A DNA stretch of 64,000 nt from Methylobacterium sp. E-045 (GTDB lineage: Bacteria; Pseudomonadota; Alphaproteobacteria; Rhizobiales; Beijerinckiaceae). Made by a program: the position numbers and the translations under genes. The notes beneath the pieces were generated by a model. That model saw only the letters and a list, made by a program, of their open reading frames with translations, was not told the origin of the DNA and ran no database searches. The stretch is taken from the NCBI RefSeq assembly GCF_022829685.1, contig NZ_JAKSYE010000074.1, forward strand, positions 1 through 64,000, written 5' to 3'. This document shows positions 17,906-26,305 of the stretch, piece after piece. The first letter of the stretch is position 1. The number at the start of each line of letters is the position of its first letter.

Positions 17906-19540
17906 ATGCTGAAAACCGCTTTCGTCGCCGCACGCGACCGGCAGCGCCTGAGCGAGATCGCCGCCGTCCTGATCGGCTACGGCGTCACCAAGGTGGTGGA
18001 ACGTCTCGGCCTCGGCCATCTGGCGCGGTTCGCCAAGCGCCGCCGGCCGCAGGTGGACGTGGCGCGCCTGTCCCAGCCGCAGCGCGTGCGCCGGGCGATC
18101 GAGGCCCTGGGGCCGACCTTCATCAAGCTCGGCCAGATCCTCGCGAGCCGGCCCGACCTGCTGACGCCGGAATGGACCGAGGAGCTGGAGAAGCTCCACA
18201 GCCAGGTCCGGCCCATCGCCTGGGACAAGATCCGTCCGCAGCTGGAGGCCGATCTCGGCGCGCCGCCCTCGGAGATCTTCGCCGAGTTCGACACGGTGCC
18301 GTTGGCCGCGGCCTCCATCGCCCAGGTCTACCGGGCGCGGCTGATGTCCGGCGAGGAGGTGGTGGTGAAGGTCCTGCGCCCGGGCCTGCGCAAGATCATC
18401 GAGGCGGATCTGCGCCTCCTGGCCCATGCGACCCGGATCGTGGTTCAGGAATGGCCGGAATTCGGCCGCTACCAGCCCCACGAGCAGATGCGCCATCTCG
18501 CCAGCGGCCTCTACGGCGAGCTCGACCTCATCAACGAGGCGCGCAACTGCGAGACCATCGCGGCGATCTTCGCCGACCGGGACGACATCGTCATTCCCAA
18601 GATCCACTGGGAGTTCACCTCCGAGCGCGTCCTCGTCCAGGAATTCATCCACGGCATCCCGCCCAACGACCATGCCCGCCTGGACGCGGCCGGGGTCGAC
18701 AAGGTCAAGGTCGCCCAGAAGGGCACCGACGCCTTCCTCAACATGGCCCTGATCGAGGGGGTGTTCCATGCCGACCCGCATCCCGGCAACATGCTGGTGA
18801 TGCCGGGCAACCGCATCGGCTTCATCGATTTCGGCATCATCGGCCGGCTGTCCGAGCGCCGCCGCACGCAGCTCCTGATGCTCATCGGCGCGATGCTCAA
18901 GGAGGATTCCGACGGGCTGATGGCCGTGCTGCTGGACTGGACCGGGTCGAGTAACCCCGACCTCACCAAGCTCGAATCCTCGTCCCAGGCCTTCATCAAC
19001 CGCCATGCCGGCTCGGTGCTGAATTTCGGCGACCTCCTCACCGACTTCATGACCATGGCCCGCGAGAACGACCTCGCCATGCCTACCGACCTCGCCATCC
19101 TGTTCAAGGGCCTGGTGACGGCGGACGGGGTGATGCGCCATCTCGATCCGAAATTCGACCTCTTCACCGCCGCCGGACCCACGGTGAAGAGCAAGCTCGC
19201 CTCGCAATTCTCGATCAAGGGCATCACCCGCAAGGTCGAGGCGGTGGGCGCCGGATTGTTCGGTGCGGCCTCGGAACTGCCGACCCTGATCCATCTCATG
19301 CTGGTGCGCCTGAAGCAGGGCCGCGTCACCGTCGAGATCGAGCTGAAGGGCATCGAGAAGCTCACCCGCGGCATCGAGCGCGCCGCCGCCCGCATCGCCG
19401 TGGCGCTCATCGTCGCCGCCTTCGCCACGCAGCTCGCCCCCCGCTTCATGGACCTCGGCACCCCGGCCTTCGTGACGGTGGGCGCCATGGTCTGCGTGAT
19501 CGGAATCGGCTGGCTCGTGCTGCTGGGGCGCAACAAGTAG
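17906..19540 (+). CDS. ubiB: UbiB/ABC1-family atypical kinase for ubiquinone biosynthesis
   Basis: A 544-residue protein kinase-like ATPase required for coenzyme Q synthesis in the inner membrane. It shows the family KxGQ motif (TFIKLGQILASRPDLL, near residue 72), the alanine-rich nucleotide loop (PLAAASIAQVYRARL), the catalytic VFHADPHPGNMLVMPG loop and the metal-binding IDFG. Two hydrophobic segments form the C-terminal anchor (IAVALIVAAFATQLA and FVTVGAMVCVIGIGWLVLL). ATG 17906 gives the usual family length. A hairpin directly at the stop codon ends transcription. The gene is isolated from other ubi genes here. Confidence 0.93.
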   Translation: MLKTAFVAARDRQRLSEIAAVLIGYGVTKVVERLGLGHLARFAKRRRPQVDVARLSQPQRVRRAIEALGPTFIKLGQILASRPDLLTPEWTEELEKLHSQVRPIAWDKIRPQLEADLGAPPSEIFAEFDTVPLAAASIAQVYRARLMSGEEVVVKVLRPGLRKIIEADLRLLAHATRIVVQEWPEFGRYQPHEQMRHLASGLYGELDLINEARNCETIAAIFADRDDIVIPKIHWEFTSERVLVQEFIHGIPPNDHARLDAAGVDKVKVAQKGTDAFLNMALIEGVFHADPHPGNMLVMPGNRIGFIDFGIIGRLSERRRTQLLMLIGAMLKEDSDGLMAVLLDWTGSSNPDLTKLESSSQAFINRHAGSVLNFGDLLTDFMTMARENDLAMPTDLAILFKGLVTADGVMRHLDPKFDLFTAAGPTVKSKLASQFSIKGITRKVEAVGAGLFGAASELPTLIHLMLVRLKQGRVTVEIELKGIEKLTRGIERAAARIAVALIVAAFATQLAPRFMDLGTPAFVTVGAMVCVIGIGWLVLLGRNK

Positions 19541-19557
19541 GGGAGCCTCGGCTCCCC
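19540..19557. terminator. Hairpin between ubiB and higA, possibly bidirectional
   Basis: GGGGAGC-CTCG-GCTCCCC is a seven-base stem starting at the last base of the ubiB stop codon and ending just before the higA stop codon. The two genes converge on it. There is no U-run, so it may act with Rho or as an end stabiliser. Confidence 0.55.
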
Positions 19558-19558
19558 A

Positions 19559-19858
19559 CTACGGGGCCGGAACGGTCCGGGGTTCGCAGGACCGGATGGC
19601 GGAGTCGTCCATCGTCGCGCGTGCTTTGGACAGATCGTGCGCGTTCTGAAGGTTGAGCCAGAACTGGGCCGATGTCCCGAAACGGACACCGAGCCGGATC
19701 GCCGTGTCGGCACTCACGCCACGCCGCTCGCGAATGATCTCGGACAGGCGGTTAGGGGGAACACCAATCTCTGCCGCGACCTGCCGGGCGGAAAGCCCGA
19801 GTGGGGCGAGGTAGTCTTCGGCCAGAACGTTACCCGGATGCGTGAAAATGCGAGACAT
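19559..19858 (-). CDS. higA: HigA-family antitoxin (orphan)
   Basis: A 99-residue XRE-type helix-turn-helix antitoxin. The HigA signature is complete: HPGNVLAEDYLAPLGLSARQ, VAAEIGVPPNRLSEIIRERR, then SADTAIRLGVRFGTSAQFWL and NLQNAHDL. ATG 19856-19858 has GGAAGAG upstream. Normally HigA binds and neutralises the ribosome-dependent mRNA nuclease HigB, encoded just upstream, and represses the operon. Here the upstream higB is broken, so the antitoxin stands alone and may serve only as a regulator or as protection against a related toxin. Confidence 0.9.
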   Translation of the reverse strand: MSRIFTHPGNVLAEDYLAPLGLSARQVAAEIGVPPNRLSEIIRERRGVSADTAIRLGVRFGTSAQFWLNLQNAHDLSKARATMDDSAIRSCEPRTVPAP

Positions 19859-19877
19859 GTTCGATCTCTTCCGTGTC

Positions 19878-20061
19878 TCAATGCTCATCGACGATGTCCA
19901 CCTGTTCCTGTCCCTCGGAAGCAGAGGCGCCATGGATCGTTGATGCGGATACTGTACTGCCCGGCACGATCACCCTTGAGACGTTCGCGGCGGTTCCCGG
20001 GGGGCGAGCGTAGATCGATCGGGGTCGTTGTGGCTTCGCGAGGATCGAGCGCGTCCTTAAA
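19878..20061 (-). pseudogene. HigB toxin remnant, truncated and frameshifted
   Basis: The minus strand from 20061 reads ALDPREATTTPIDLRSPPGN, then RRERLKGDRAGQYSIRINDP and WRLCFR, the C-terminal two thirds of a RelE-fold HigB. After CFR the phase slips by one indel near 19915. The next frame gives EGQEQVDIVDEH and TGA 19878-19880, the expected HigB tail (VDIVDxH). An in-frame TGA at 20062-20064 and lack of N-terminal sequence show the start is gone. It lies 19 bases upstream of higA, the canonical position. Confidence 0.8.
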
Positions 20062-20107
20062 TCAGCCGCCTTGTGCATCGCATTTCGGCTGCCGGATGGC
20101 ACGCGTC

Positions 20108-20126
20108 CCTCCCCCTTGCGGGGAGG
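20108..20126. repeat. CTCCCC/GGGGAG-type hairpin
   Basis: CCTCCCC-N5-GGGGAGG dyad in the gap between the higBA remnant and the penicillin-binding protein gene. Similar C-rich/G-rich hairpins occur at about 25130, 61964, 62036 and 62252, all intergenic. Confidence 0.5.
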
Positions 20127-20177
20127 AGAGTGCCTCAACCGACCCTGCGTGATTGAACCTCGTGTGCCCTTCCCTCG

Positions 20178-23100
20178 ATGAACATCATCCTGATCAAGCT
20201 GTTCGCGACGGCGCTGACGCTCAGTCAGGTGACGACGCGGCCGGATGCGGTGAAGACGCAGTTCGATCCGGTGGCCGACAGGGCGCAGGTGGTGCAGATC
20301 CTGCGCGACGGCTGCGCCCATATGCGCAAGGCCTTCGACATCGAGGACATCAACCTCGACGAGCTGATCTCCACCGCGATGGAGGACCCCTCGGCCATCG
20401 CCGGGGCCTCCGCGCCGAAACTCCTGCACGGGCTCGATATCGGCGAGCTCAACACCAGCTACCGCCAGTTCTGCAAGGGCGAGAACCCGGCGAACTCGCC
20501 CTTCGACGCGGCCGAGGTCATCGCCTTCTACAACAAGGCCGTGGCCGACCTGCCCTCGGCCCAGGACCTGAAGGACCGCAGGCTGCCCGGCGCCAGCCTG
20601 ATCCTCGACGGGGCCGGCAAGCGCTACGCCGAGGCGTTCGAGGCCAACGGGCGCCGCCTCAGCGTGCCGATCTCCGACGTGCCGGTGATGGTGCAGAAGG
20701 CGTTCGTGGCCGCCGAGGACAAGCGCTTCGAGACCCACAAGGGCATCGACGAGCGCGGCGTCATCCGCGCCTTCATCGGCAACCTCGCCTCGCCGGGGCG
20801 GCCGGCGGGCGGCTCGACCATCACCCAGCAGGTGGTCAAGAACCTCTCGGTGGGCGACGACGTCACCTACGAGCGCAAGATCCGCGAGATGATCGTGGCC
20901 TCGCGCCTGGAGCGGATCCTGGGCAAGCCGCAGATCCTCGAACTCTACCTCAACGGCATCTATCTCGGCCGCGGCTCCTACGGGATCGAGATGGCCGCGA
21001 GGAGCTATTTCGGCAAATCCGTGGGCCAGCTCACGGTGCCCGAGGCGGCGCTGCTCGGCGGCATGCCGAAGGGGCCGAACTTCTACAACCCGGACAGGTA
21101 TCCCGACCGCGCCAAGGAGCGTCGCGCCTACGTCCTAGCGCGGATGAAGGACGAGGGCGTCATTACCGAGGCGCAGCTGACCGAGGCGGCCAACGCCCCC
21201 CTCGGGCTGAAGCCGATCGAGACCACGCGGCGGGATTCGGGCTTCTACTTCGTCGATCACCTCACCCGCGAGGCGCGCACCTTCGCGGGCATCGACTCGC
21301 TCACCTCCGCCTCCCACGTGGTCCGCTCCACCATCAATGCCGGCCTCCAGACCGCGGTGGAATCCGCCCTGCAGGACGGGCTCGCCGCTTACGAGCGTGC
21401 CACCGGGCGGCAGCGCTACGAGGGGCCGGAATTCAACCTCGCCGACAGCATCGCGAAGCTCGGCGGGGCCGCGCCGGCGGTGGAGGGATCGGTCCAGTCG
21501 GTCCCCCTGGTCGTCGGCGGCGAGGCGAAGCCGAAGCCTGCGGCGCTCGACTCCAAGCCCGCTTCGAGCAAGCCTGCGCCGGCGGTGGCGGCCGGGCCGA
21601 AGCCGGTGACGCCGAAACCGACTTGGCAGCGCGCCCTGGAGAGCGCGCGGCCGGTGCTCTACGACGTGCATTGGCCGCTCGCCGTGGTGCTCGAATCCGG
21701 GCGCGGTCCGGTGAAGGCCGGGCTCGCCGACGGGCGGATCGTCAGCCTCGATCCCGGCATCGCCAGGGGCCGTCTCCAGGCCTACGACGTGGTGCGGGTG
21801 AAGCTGCGCGACCCGAAGGCCAAAATTCTCCGCGCGGACCTGCGCGTGCGTCCGTCGGTCCAGGGGGCGGCCGTGGTGCTGGAGAACCGCACCGGGCGCA
21901 TCCTCGCCATGGACGGGGGCTTCTCCTACCCGCTGAGCCAGCTCAACCGGGTGACCCAGACCGTGCGCCAGCCCGGTTCGACCCTGAAGCCCCTGACCTA
22001 TCTCGCCGCGCTCAATGCCGGCTTGCAGCCCAACACCCTGGTGATGGATGCCGGCGTGACCCTGCCGCCCATCGGCGGCGTCGGCCAGTCTTGGAGCCCG
22101 AAGAACTACGATGGCGGCGGCTCGGGCGCGACGACCCTCCGGCGCGGCCTCGAATTCTCGAAGAACCTCGTCACCGCGCGCCTGCTCCAGGGCGGCATCG
22201 CCGACACCGCGCCGGCGAGCCTCACCCGCATCTGCGACCTCGCCCTCGAAGCGCAGCTCTACGCCGAATGCGAGCGCTACTATCCCTTCGTCCTTGGCTC
22301 GCAGCCGGTCCGCATGGTCGATCTCGCCGCCTTCTACGGGGCGATCGCCAATGAGGGCGCACGCCCCGCGCCCTACGCGCTGGAGGCGGTGGAGCGCGAC
22401 GGCACGGTCCTCTACAGGCGCGAGCCGAAGGAGCCGGTGCGGATCGGCTCGGCCGACAGGGTCGCCTTCTACCAGCTGAAGACCATGCTGCAGGGCGTCA
22501 CCAACCACGGCACGGCGGCGGCGCTGGCCCGTTTCTCGGGCTCCATCGCCGGCAAGACCGGCACCTCGGAGAACGAGAACGACGCCTGGTTTGCCGGCTT
22601 CACCAACGAGATCACCATCGTGGTCTGGGTCGGCTACGACAATGCCGACGGCACCCGCCGGACCCTGGGACGCGGCCAGACCGGCGGGCACCTCGCCGTG
22701 CCGATCGCCGGCACGATCCTCCAGGCCGCCTGGGCCAACGGCGTGGCGCGGACCCCCCTCGCCCCGCCCTCGGCGGAGGCGAAACGCCTGCTCGCCGACC
22801 TGCCCATCGATCCCCGCAGCGGCGAGCGCGTCGCGGGCGGCGGTTTCCTCGAACATTTCCGGCTGAGCAACGGCCGCGTGGCCGACACGCAGTACCAGTT
22901 GCTGCCGCGCGAGGTGCAGACCGCCATGCGCCCGGATGCCGAGGACGGCGACAATGGCGGCCTCGACGACGGCGCCGATGCGACGGGCGACCTGTACGGC
23001 AACCTCACCACCCGGCGAGGGGCCGAGCCGGATCTTCTCGACCCCTTCGGCGAGCGGCAGCCGCAGGCACGCAGCCGCCGGGCGCAGGGGGATGGCTATG

Positions 23101-23225
23101 GCTCTGAGGGGTCGCGGAGCCCGTCATGGCCCGGCACCCAGCGCTCGCCCTTCGGCGAGGACGAGCCGCCCCGCGCCCGCCGCCGCGATCCCGACTACCT
23201 GTTCGGCGACGACCCGCGCTACTGA
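20178..23225 (+). CDS. Bifunctional class A penicillin-binding protein (glycosyltransferase and transpeptidase)
   Basis: A 1015-residue peptidoglycan synthase. The GT51 domain has the catalytic glutamate E180 in AFVAAEDKRFETHKGID and the GGSTITQQVVKNL motif. The transpeptidase has S601 in RQPGSTLKP (SxxK), SKN at 661-663 and KTGTS at 793-797. Between them (about 445-485) is an Ala/Lys/Pro linker rich in KP repeats, and an added small domain (about 510-560) carries the PVKAGLADGRIVSLDPG stretch. The N-terminus is unusual: only MNIILIKLFATALTLS as a weak anchor, then about 130 residues not seen in standard PBP1. The last 120 residues are charged, Gly/Arg/Asp-rich and probably disordered. It polymerises glycan strands and cross-links peptides in the periplasm. 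Confidence 0.9.
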   Translation: MNIILIKLFATALTLSQVTTRPDAVKTQFDPVADRAQVVQILRDGCAHMRKAFDIEDINLDELISTAMEDPSAIAGASAPKLLHGLDIGELNTSYRQFCKGENPANSPFDAAEVIAFYNKAVADLPSAQDLKDRRLPGASLILDGAGKRYAEAFEANGRRLSVPISDVPVMVQKAFVAAEDKRFETHKGIDERGVIRAFIGNLASPGRPAGGSTITQQVVKNLSVGDDVTYERKIREMIVASRLERILGKPQILELYLNGIYLGRGSYGIEMAARSYFGKSVGQLTVPEAALLGGMPKGPNFYNPDRYPDRAKERRAYVLARMKDEGVITEAQLTEAANAPLGLKPIETTRRDSGFYFVDHLTREARTFAGIDSLTSASHVVRSTINAGLQTAVESALQDGLAAYERATGRQRYEGPEFNLADSIAKLGGAAPAVEGSVQSVPLVVGGEAKPKPAALDSKPASSKPAPAVAAGPKPVTPKPTWQRALESARPVLYDVHWPLAVVLESGRGPVKAGLADGRIVSLDPGIARGRLQAYDVVRVKLRDPKAKILRADLRVRPSVQGAAVVLENRTGRILAMDGGFSYPLSQLNRVTQTVRQPGSTLKPLTYLAALNAGLQPNTLVMDAGVTLPPIGGVGQSWSPKNYDGGGSGATTLRRGLEFSKNLVTARLLQGGIADTAPASLTRICDLALEAQLYAECERYYPFVLGSQPVRMVDLAAFYGAIANEGARPAPYALEAVERDGTVLYRREPKEPVRIGSADRVAFYQLKTMLQGVTNHGTAAALARFSGSIAGKTGTSENENDAWFAGFTNEITIVVWVGYDNADGTRRTLGRGQTGGHLAVPIAGTILQAAWANGVARTPLAPPSAEAKRLLADLPIDPRSGERVAGGGFLEHFRLSNGRVADTQYQLLPREVQTAMRPDAEDGDNGGLDDGADATGDLYGNLTTRRGAEPDLLDPFGERQPQARSRRAQGDGYGSEGSRSPSWPGTQRSPFGEDEPPRARRRDPDYLFGDDPRY

Positions 23226-23266
23226 GGCGCGGATCCCTTCCCCTCATCATCAACCGAGGCCCCGAC

Positions 23267-24334
23267 GTGAAGACGCAGCTTCCGGCGACACGCGTGCTTG
23301 CCCAGATTCTCACCTTCCTGCCCGCCCTGGCGCTCGGCGTCCCCGCCTCCGCGCAGGAGGGGATGAAGGCCCAGGTTCCCGCCGACCGGATCAAGGAGGT
23401 GGCCGCCATCGAGCCGTCGGGCCTTGCCGCCCTCAAGCCCGGCACCATCCTGTTCACCGATCACCGGGACAACCCCGCCAACCCCGAGAGCGGCCTCACG
23501 CCCTATCTCGAATGGCGCAAGCTGCGCCCGGCCGAGCAGGCGGCCCTGGCGCCCTACCCCGCCTATGCCGAGCCCGACTACACGCTGACCCTCAACGGTG
23601 TGGCCAAGCAGCGGCACGAGACCCTGAAGGTCTATGTGGCGCAGGGGAGGTTCGTGGTGGCGAGACCCGCCGAGTCCATCGACCTCTCGACCTTCGCCAA
23701 CCTCGGCTTCGTCTCGAAGATGGACCCCGTCATCCGGCACAAGACCCTGAGCCCCGCCGAGGTGACGCCCACCAAGGACCCGGCCGCCGCCTTCGCCCGC
23801 CGCCCGGACCGGGCCTGGTGCGAGGGGGCGGCCGCCTGCATCGAATCCCGCTACGACCTCGAGGGCAAGCTGCCGCTGGGGGTGAAGCTCGCCAACAAGC
23901 TGGAGGACGGCGCCTCGAAGAAGGTCGCCGAGTTCGTCTCGTTCCAGAGCGAGTTGCGGACCCTGCCGGCGGCGGAAGCGGCCTCCCTCGGAGCGCTCAC
24001 GCGGGTCGACACGCCCGTGGCCGGCGGCCTCGAACAGACGATCTTCTGGGTCAACCAGATCCTGCGCTTCGGCAAGTTCCTCGCCGTGTTCCAGCCGATG
24101 CCGAACGACCCCGGCAAGACGGTGGTGACGACCTACATGGCGCTGGCGATCAAGGCCGATGTCCTCGACCGCAAGCAGGAATATGCCCGCGTGCCGGTGC
24201 TGAAGAACCTGCTTCCGGCCCAGGTTCTGATGGGCAACTCGTCCTTCAACACCGGCACGTCGATCAGCGCCGGCCTGCCCACCTACGCCCGCAACCGCAT
24301 GATCGCCTTCGCGGACGCCCTGGCGAAGAACTGA
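23267..24334 (+). CDS. Secreted hypothetical protein downstream of the penicillin-binding protein
   Basis: A 355-residue protein starting at GTG 23267 (CGAGG upstream), 41 bases after the penicillin-binding protein. The N-terminus is a signal peptide (VLAQILTFLPALALGVPASA before QEGMKA). The mature part contains LKPGTILFTDHRDN, two cysteines in RAWCEGAAACIESRY that could form a disulfide, and a C-terminal QTIFWVNQILRFGKFLAVFQ segment. I recognise no catalytic motif or named domain. Position and export suggest a periplasmic or outer-membrane role, possibly linked to cell-wall synthesis, but that is inference from the operon only. Confidence 0.7.
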   Translation: MKTQLPATRVLAQILTFLPALALGVPASAQEGMKAQVPADRIKEVAAIEPSGLAALKPGTILFTDHRDNPANPESGLTPYLEWRKLRPAEQAALAPYPAYAEPDYTLTLNGVAKQRHETLKVYVAQGRFVVARPAESIDLSTFANLGFVSKMDPVIRHKTLSPAEVTPTKDPAAAFARRPDRAWCEGAAACIESRYDLEGKLPLGVKLANKLEDGASKKVAEFVSFQSELRTLPAAEAASLGALTRVDTPVAGGLEQTIFWVNQILRFGKFLAVFQPMPNDPGKTVVTTYMALAIKADVLDRKQEYARVPVLKNLLPAQVLMGNSSFNTGTSISAGLPTYARNRMIAFADALAKN

Positions 24335-24344
24335 AGGCGCGGAC

Positions 24345-24551
24345 TCAGTTGCCGCGGCTGACGATGGAGGGCATCGACGGGGCGGTGTAGGCGCGGTTCA
24401 CGTCGCGGCGGGTCTGGGTGCCGTTGGTGTCGTTGGAGCGGCGGTAATTCTCGGTGCTGAAGCTGTCCGAGAGGCCGCTGCGGTCGGCGCTGTTGCAGGC
24501 CCCGAGGGCACAGAACAGGCCGGCGGCGACGAGGAAGGCGGTGGGACGCAT
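24345..24551 (-). CDS. Small putative lipoprotein
   Basis: A 68-residue protein with a lipoprotein signal: hydrophobic FLVAAGLFCA then lipobox LGAC, modified cysteine at residue 19, followed by NSADRSG. The mature part is about 50 polar residues (Asn, Thr, Ser, Arg) with no recognised domain. ATG 24549-24551 has AGGAAC upstream. It is convergent with the secreted hypothetical protein, with 10 bases between them. Confidence 0.65.
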   Translation of the reverse strand: MRPTAFLVAAGLFCALGACNSADRSGLSDSFSTENYRRSNDTNGTQTRRDVNRAYTAPSMPSIVSRGN

Positions 24552-24789
24552 CGGAGGTTCCTGGTGTGCTGATCCTGCTGGACCGATCGCCCCTGTCGTG
24601 GTGCCGGGGAGGTCGCCGCGTCAAGCATAAGGATAACGAAACGTCACGGCTTACCGGCAGAGTGATGTTCCCGCGCCACGAAAACGCTCACTACGCTCGA
24701 CGACATTCGGGCATCGAAGGCGTAATCCTGCGGAATCGCCGCCCCTGGATCTGGTGCTCCGGCCCGCCTTGGGCGACACATTGTCCGAC

Positions 24790-25038
24790 ATGAGCAACGT
24801 CGTCCCCTTCTCCCGCCCCCGCGCCGTTCCGGCGCCACAGATCAGCGACGTGGTCGCGGTCGCCGACGATCTGTTCGCCGCCCTGGAGCTGCTTCAGGGC
24901 GTCACCCATCGTGCCGCCGCCATGGGTCGTCCCCGCAGGGAGATGGAGCTCACCGTCCGCAACCTGCGCGAGGCCGTCAGTGCCGTGGAGCGGGCGCTCG
25001 ACTGCATCGGAGAGGGCGACGAGGCCGGCCAGGGCTGA
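24790..25038 (+). CDS. Small hypothetical protein, probably helical
   Basis: An 82-residue protein from ATG 24790. It opens with MSNVVPFSRPRAVPAPQIS, then is mostly helical (DDLFAALELLQGVTHRAAAM, REMELTVRNLREAVSAVERA). There is no signal peptide, membrane segment or known motif. Codon use matches the neighbours, which supports a real gene. The function is unknown. A 240-base gap with no feature precedes it. Confidence 0.5.
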   Translation: MSNVVPFSRPRAVPAPQISDVVAVADDLFAALELLQGVTHRAAAMGRPRREMELTVRNLREAVSAVERALDCIGEGDEAGQG

Positions 25039-25129
25039 GCCGGCACCGCGCCGGAGCCTGACGCGCTCGGGTGGCTCCTCGACCCCGGCGACGGCATTCG
25101 CGCAATGTCACGGGTTGCGCAATCTTGCC

Positions 25130-25153
25130 CCCCTCCCCAGAAGTGGGAGAGGG
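25130..25153. repeat. CCCTCCCC/GGGAGAGGG-type hairpin
   Basis: CCCTCCCCA-gaag-TGGGAGAGGG forms an imperfect stem in the gap (25039-25310) before the Crp/Fnr gene. It belongs to the same loose family of intergenic hairpins as those at 61964 and 62036. No gene was seen in the rest of the gap. Confidence 0.5.
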
Positions 25154-25310
25154 ACGCGCTGCGCCCGCTGGTGCGGATGGATGAATGCCGTAGCGCGCGC
25201 CGAATCCCGCCCGGACGATCATATTTCTCTGCGCTTTCGTCTATTTGTGGACAGACGTCTCGGTGATGATACGCTATGGCGCGAGACAGAAGGTGAACAT
25301 AGCGCGTCCC

Positions 25311-26111
25311 ATGCTCTCGTCGACCGAATCCTCCTTCGAGGGCAATCTCCTGCTGAAGGCCCTGTCCCCGGAGGACCGGGGACTGCTCGTGCCGCATTTC
25401 GAGCACGTCGACGTCCGGCGTGGCGAGACCCTGTTCACCGTCGGCTCCAACGTCTCGTTCATCTCGTTTCCCTGCGAGCAGACGGTCATCAACCTGATCG
25501 TCTCCATGCGCGACGGACGGAGTGCGGAGACCGCCACGATCGGGCGGGAGGGCGCCGTGGGCGGCGTCGTCAGCCACGGCAGTCTGCCGGCCTTCAGTAC
25601 GGCCCTGGTGCAGATCGGCGGTCCGGTCGTGAGGCTCGATGCCGCCAGGCTGCAGGACGCCAAGCTCCGCTCGACCACCCTGCGCAACCTCTTCACCCGG
25701 TATGCGGACTGCCTTCTGGGACAGGTGCTGCAATCCGTGGCCTGCAACGCCCTCCACCCGATCGAGGAGCGCTGCCTGCGCTGGCTGCTGACGCTGCAGG
25801 ACAGGATCGGCACGGAAACGCTTCCCGTGACCCACGAACTCCTGGCCAACATGCTGGGCGTCCAGCGCACCTACCTGACCCGGATCCTGCGGACGTTGCA
25901 GATCCAGGGGCTGATCGAGGTCGGGCGCGGCCGCATCACCATCCTCGACCGGGCCGGGATCCAGGAGGCGGCCTGCGAGTGCCACGGTGCCGTGGTGAGC
26001 CATTTCGAGACCGTGCTCGGGGCCGTCTACGATGCCGACGGGCGCATGGTCTCCGTCGATCCTCCGACGCAGTCGCGCCAGGACGATCCCGCTCCGGCGG
26101 TGGCCGTCTGA
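25311..26111 (+). CDS. Crp/Fnr-family transcriptional regulator
   Basis: A 266-residue protein. An N-terminal cyclic-nucleotide-binding-like beta roll covers about 15-150 (LFTVGSNVSFISFPCEQTVI; REGAVGGVVSHGS). The C-terminal winged helix is TLPVTHELLANMLGVQRTYL followed by LRTLQIQGLIEVGRGRITIL. The cysteine cluster of Fnr-type oxygen sensors is absent, and the phosphate-binding RE-x-SALA motif of Crp is not intact, so the effector is unclear. I prefer ATG 25311; the frame stays open about 66 bases upstream, with other ATG/GTG choices. It lies 194 bases upstream of a histidine kinase on the same strand, which hints at a shared stress or light pathway. Confidence 0.82.
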   Translation: MLSSTESSFEGNLLLKALSPEDRGLLVPHFEHVDVRRGETLFTVGSNVSFISFPCEQTVINLIVSMRDGRSAETATIGREGAVGGVVSHGSLPAFSTALVQIGGPVVRLDAARLQDAKLRSTTLRNLFTRYADCLLGQVLQSVACNALHPIEERCLRWLLTLQDRIGTETLPVTHELLANMLGVQRTYLTRILRTLQIQGLIEVGRGRITILDRAGIQEAACECHGAVVSHFETVLGAVYDADGRMVSVDPPTQSRQDDPAPAVAV

Positions 26112-26305
26112 GCGGTGGCGCTCAGTGGTCGCCAGGGCAAACGAGACTTTCCGGCCTCCGTCGCATGTGTTCGCTCCAGATTTCGGTTCGATTTCGACGC
26201 GGAGATGGGGGGATGATATTGCGTCATCTTGCGGCGAGACTTGTCCGCCGCCAGAACCGACTGCATCTCATGTGACGGCGATCGACGGAGTCTGACCCGC
26301 ATCCG

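Noticed and set aside
20153..22354. 733-codon plus-strand frame overlapping the penicillin-binding protein
   Set aside because: Arg/Pro/Ala-rich translation in a neighbouring frame; catalytic motifs are in the other frame.
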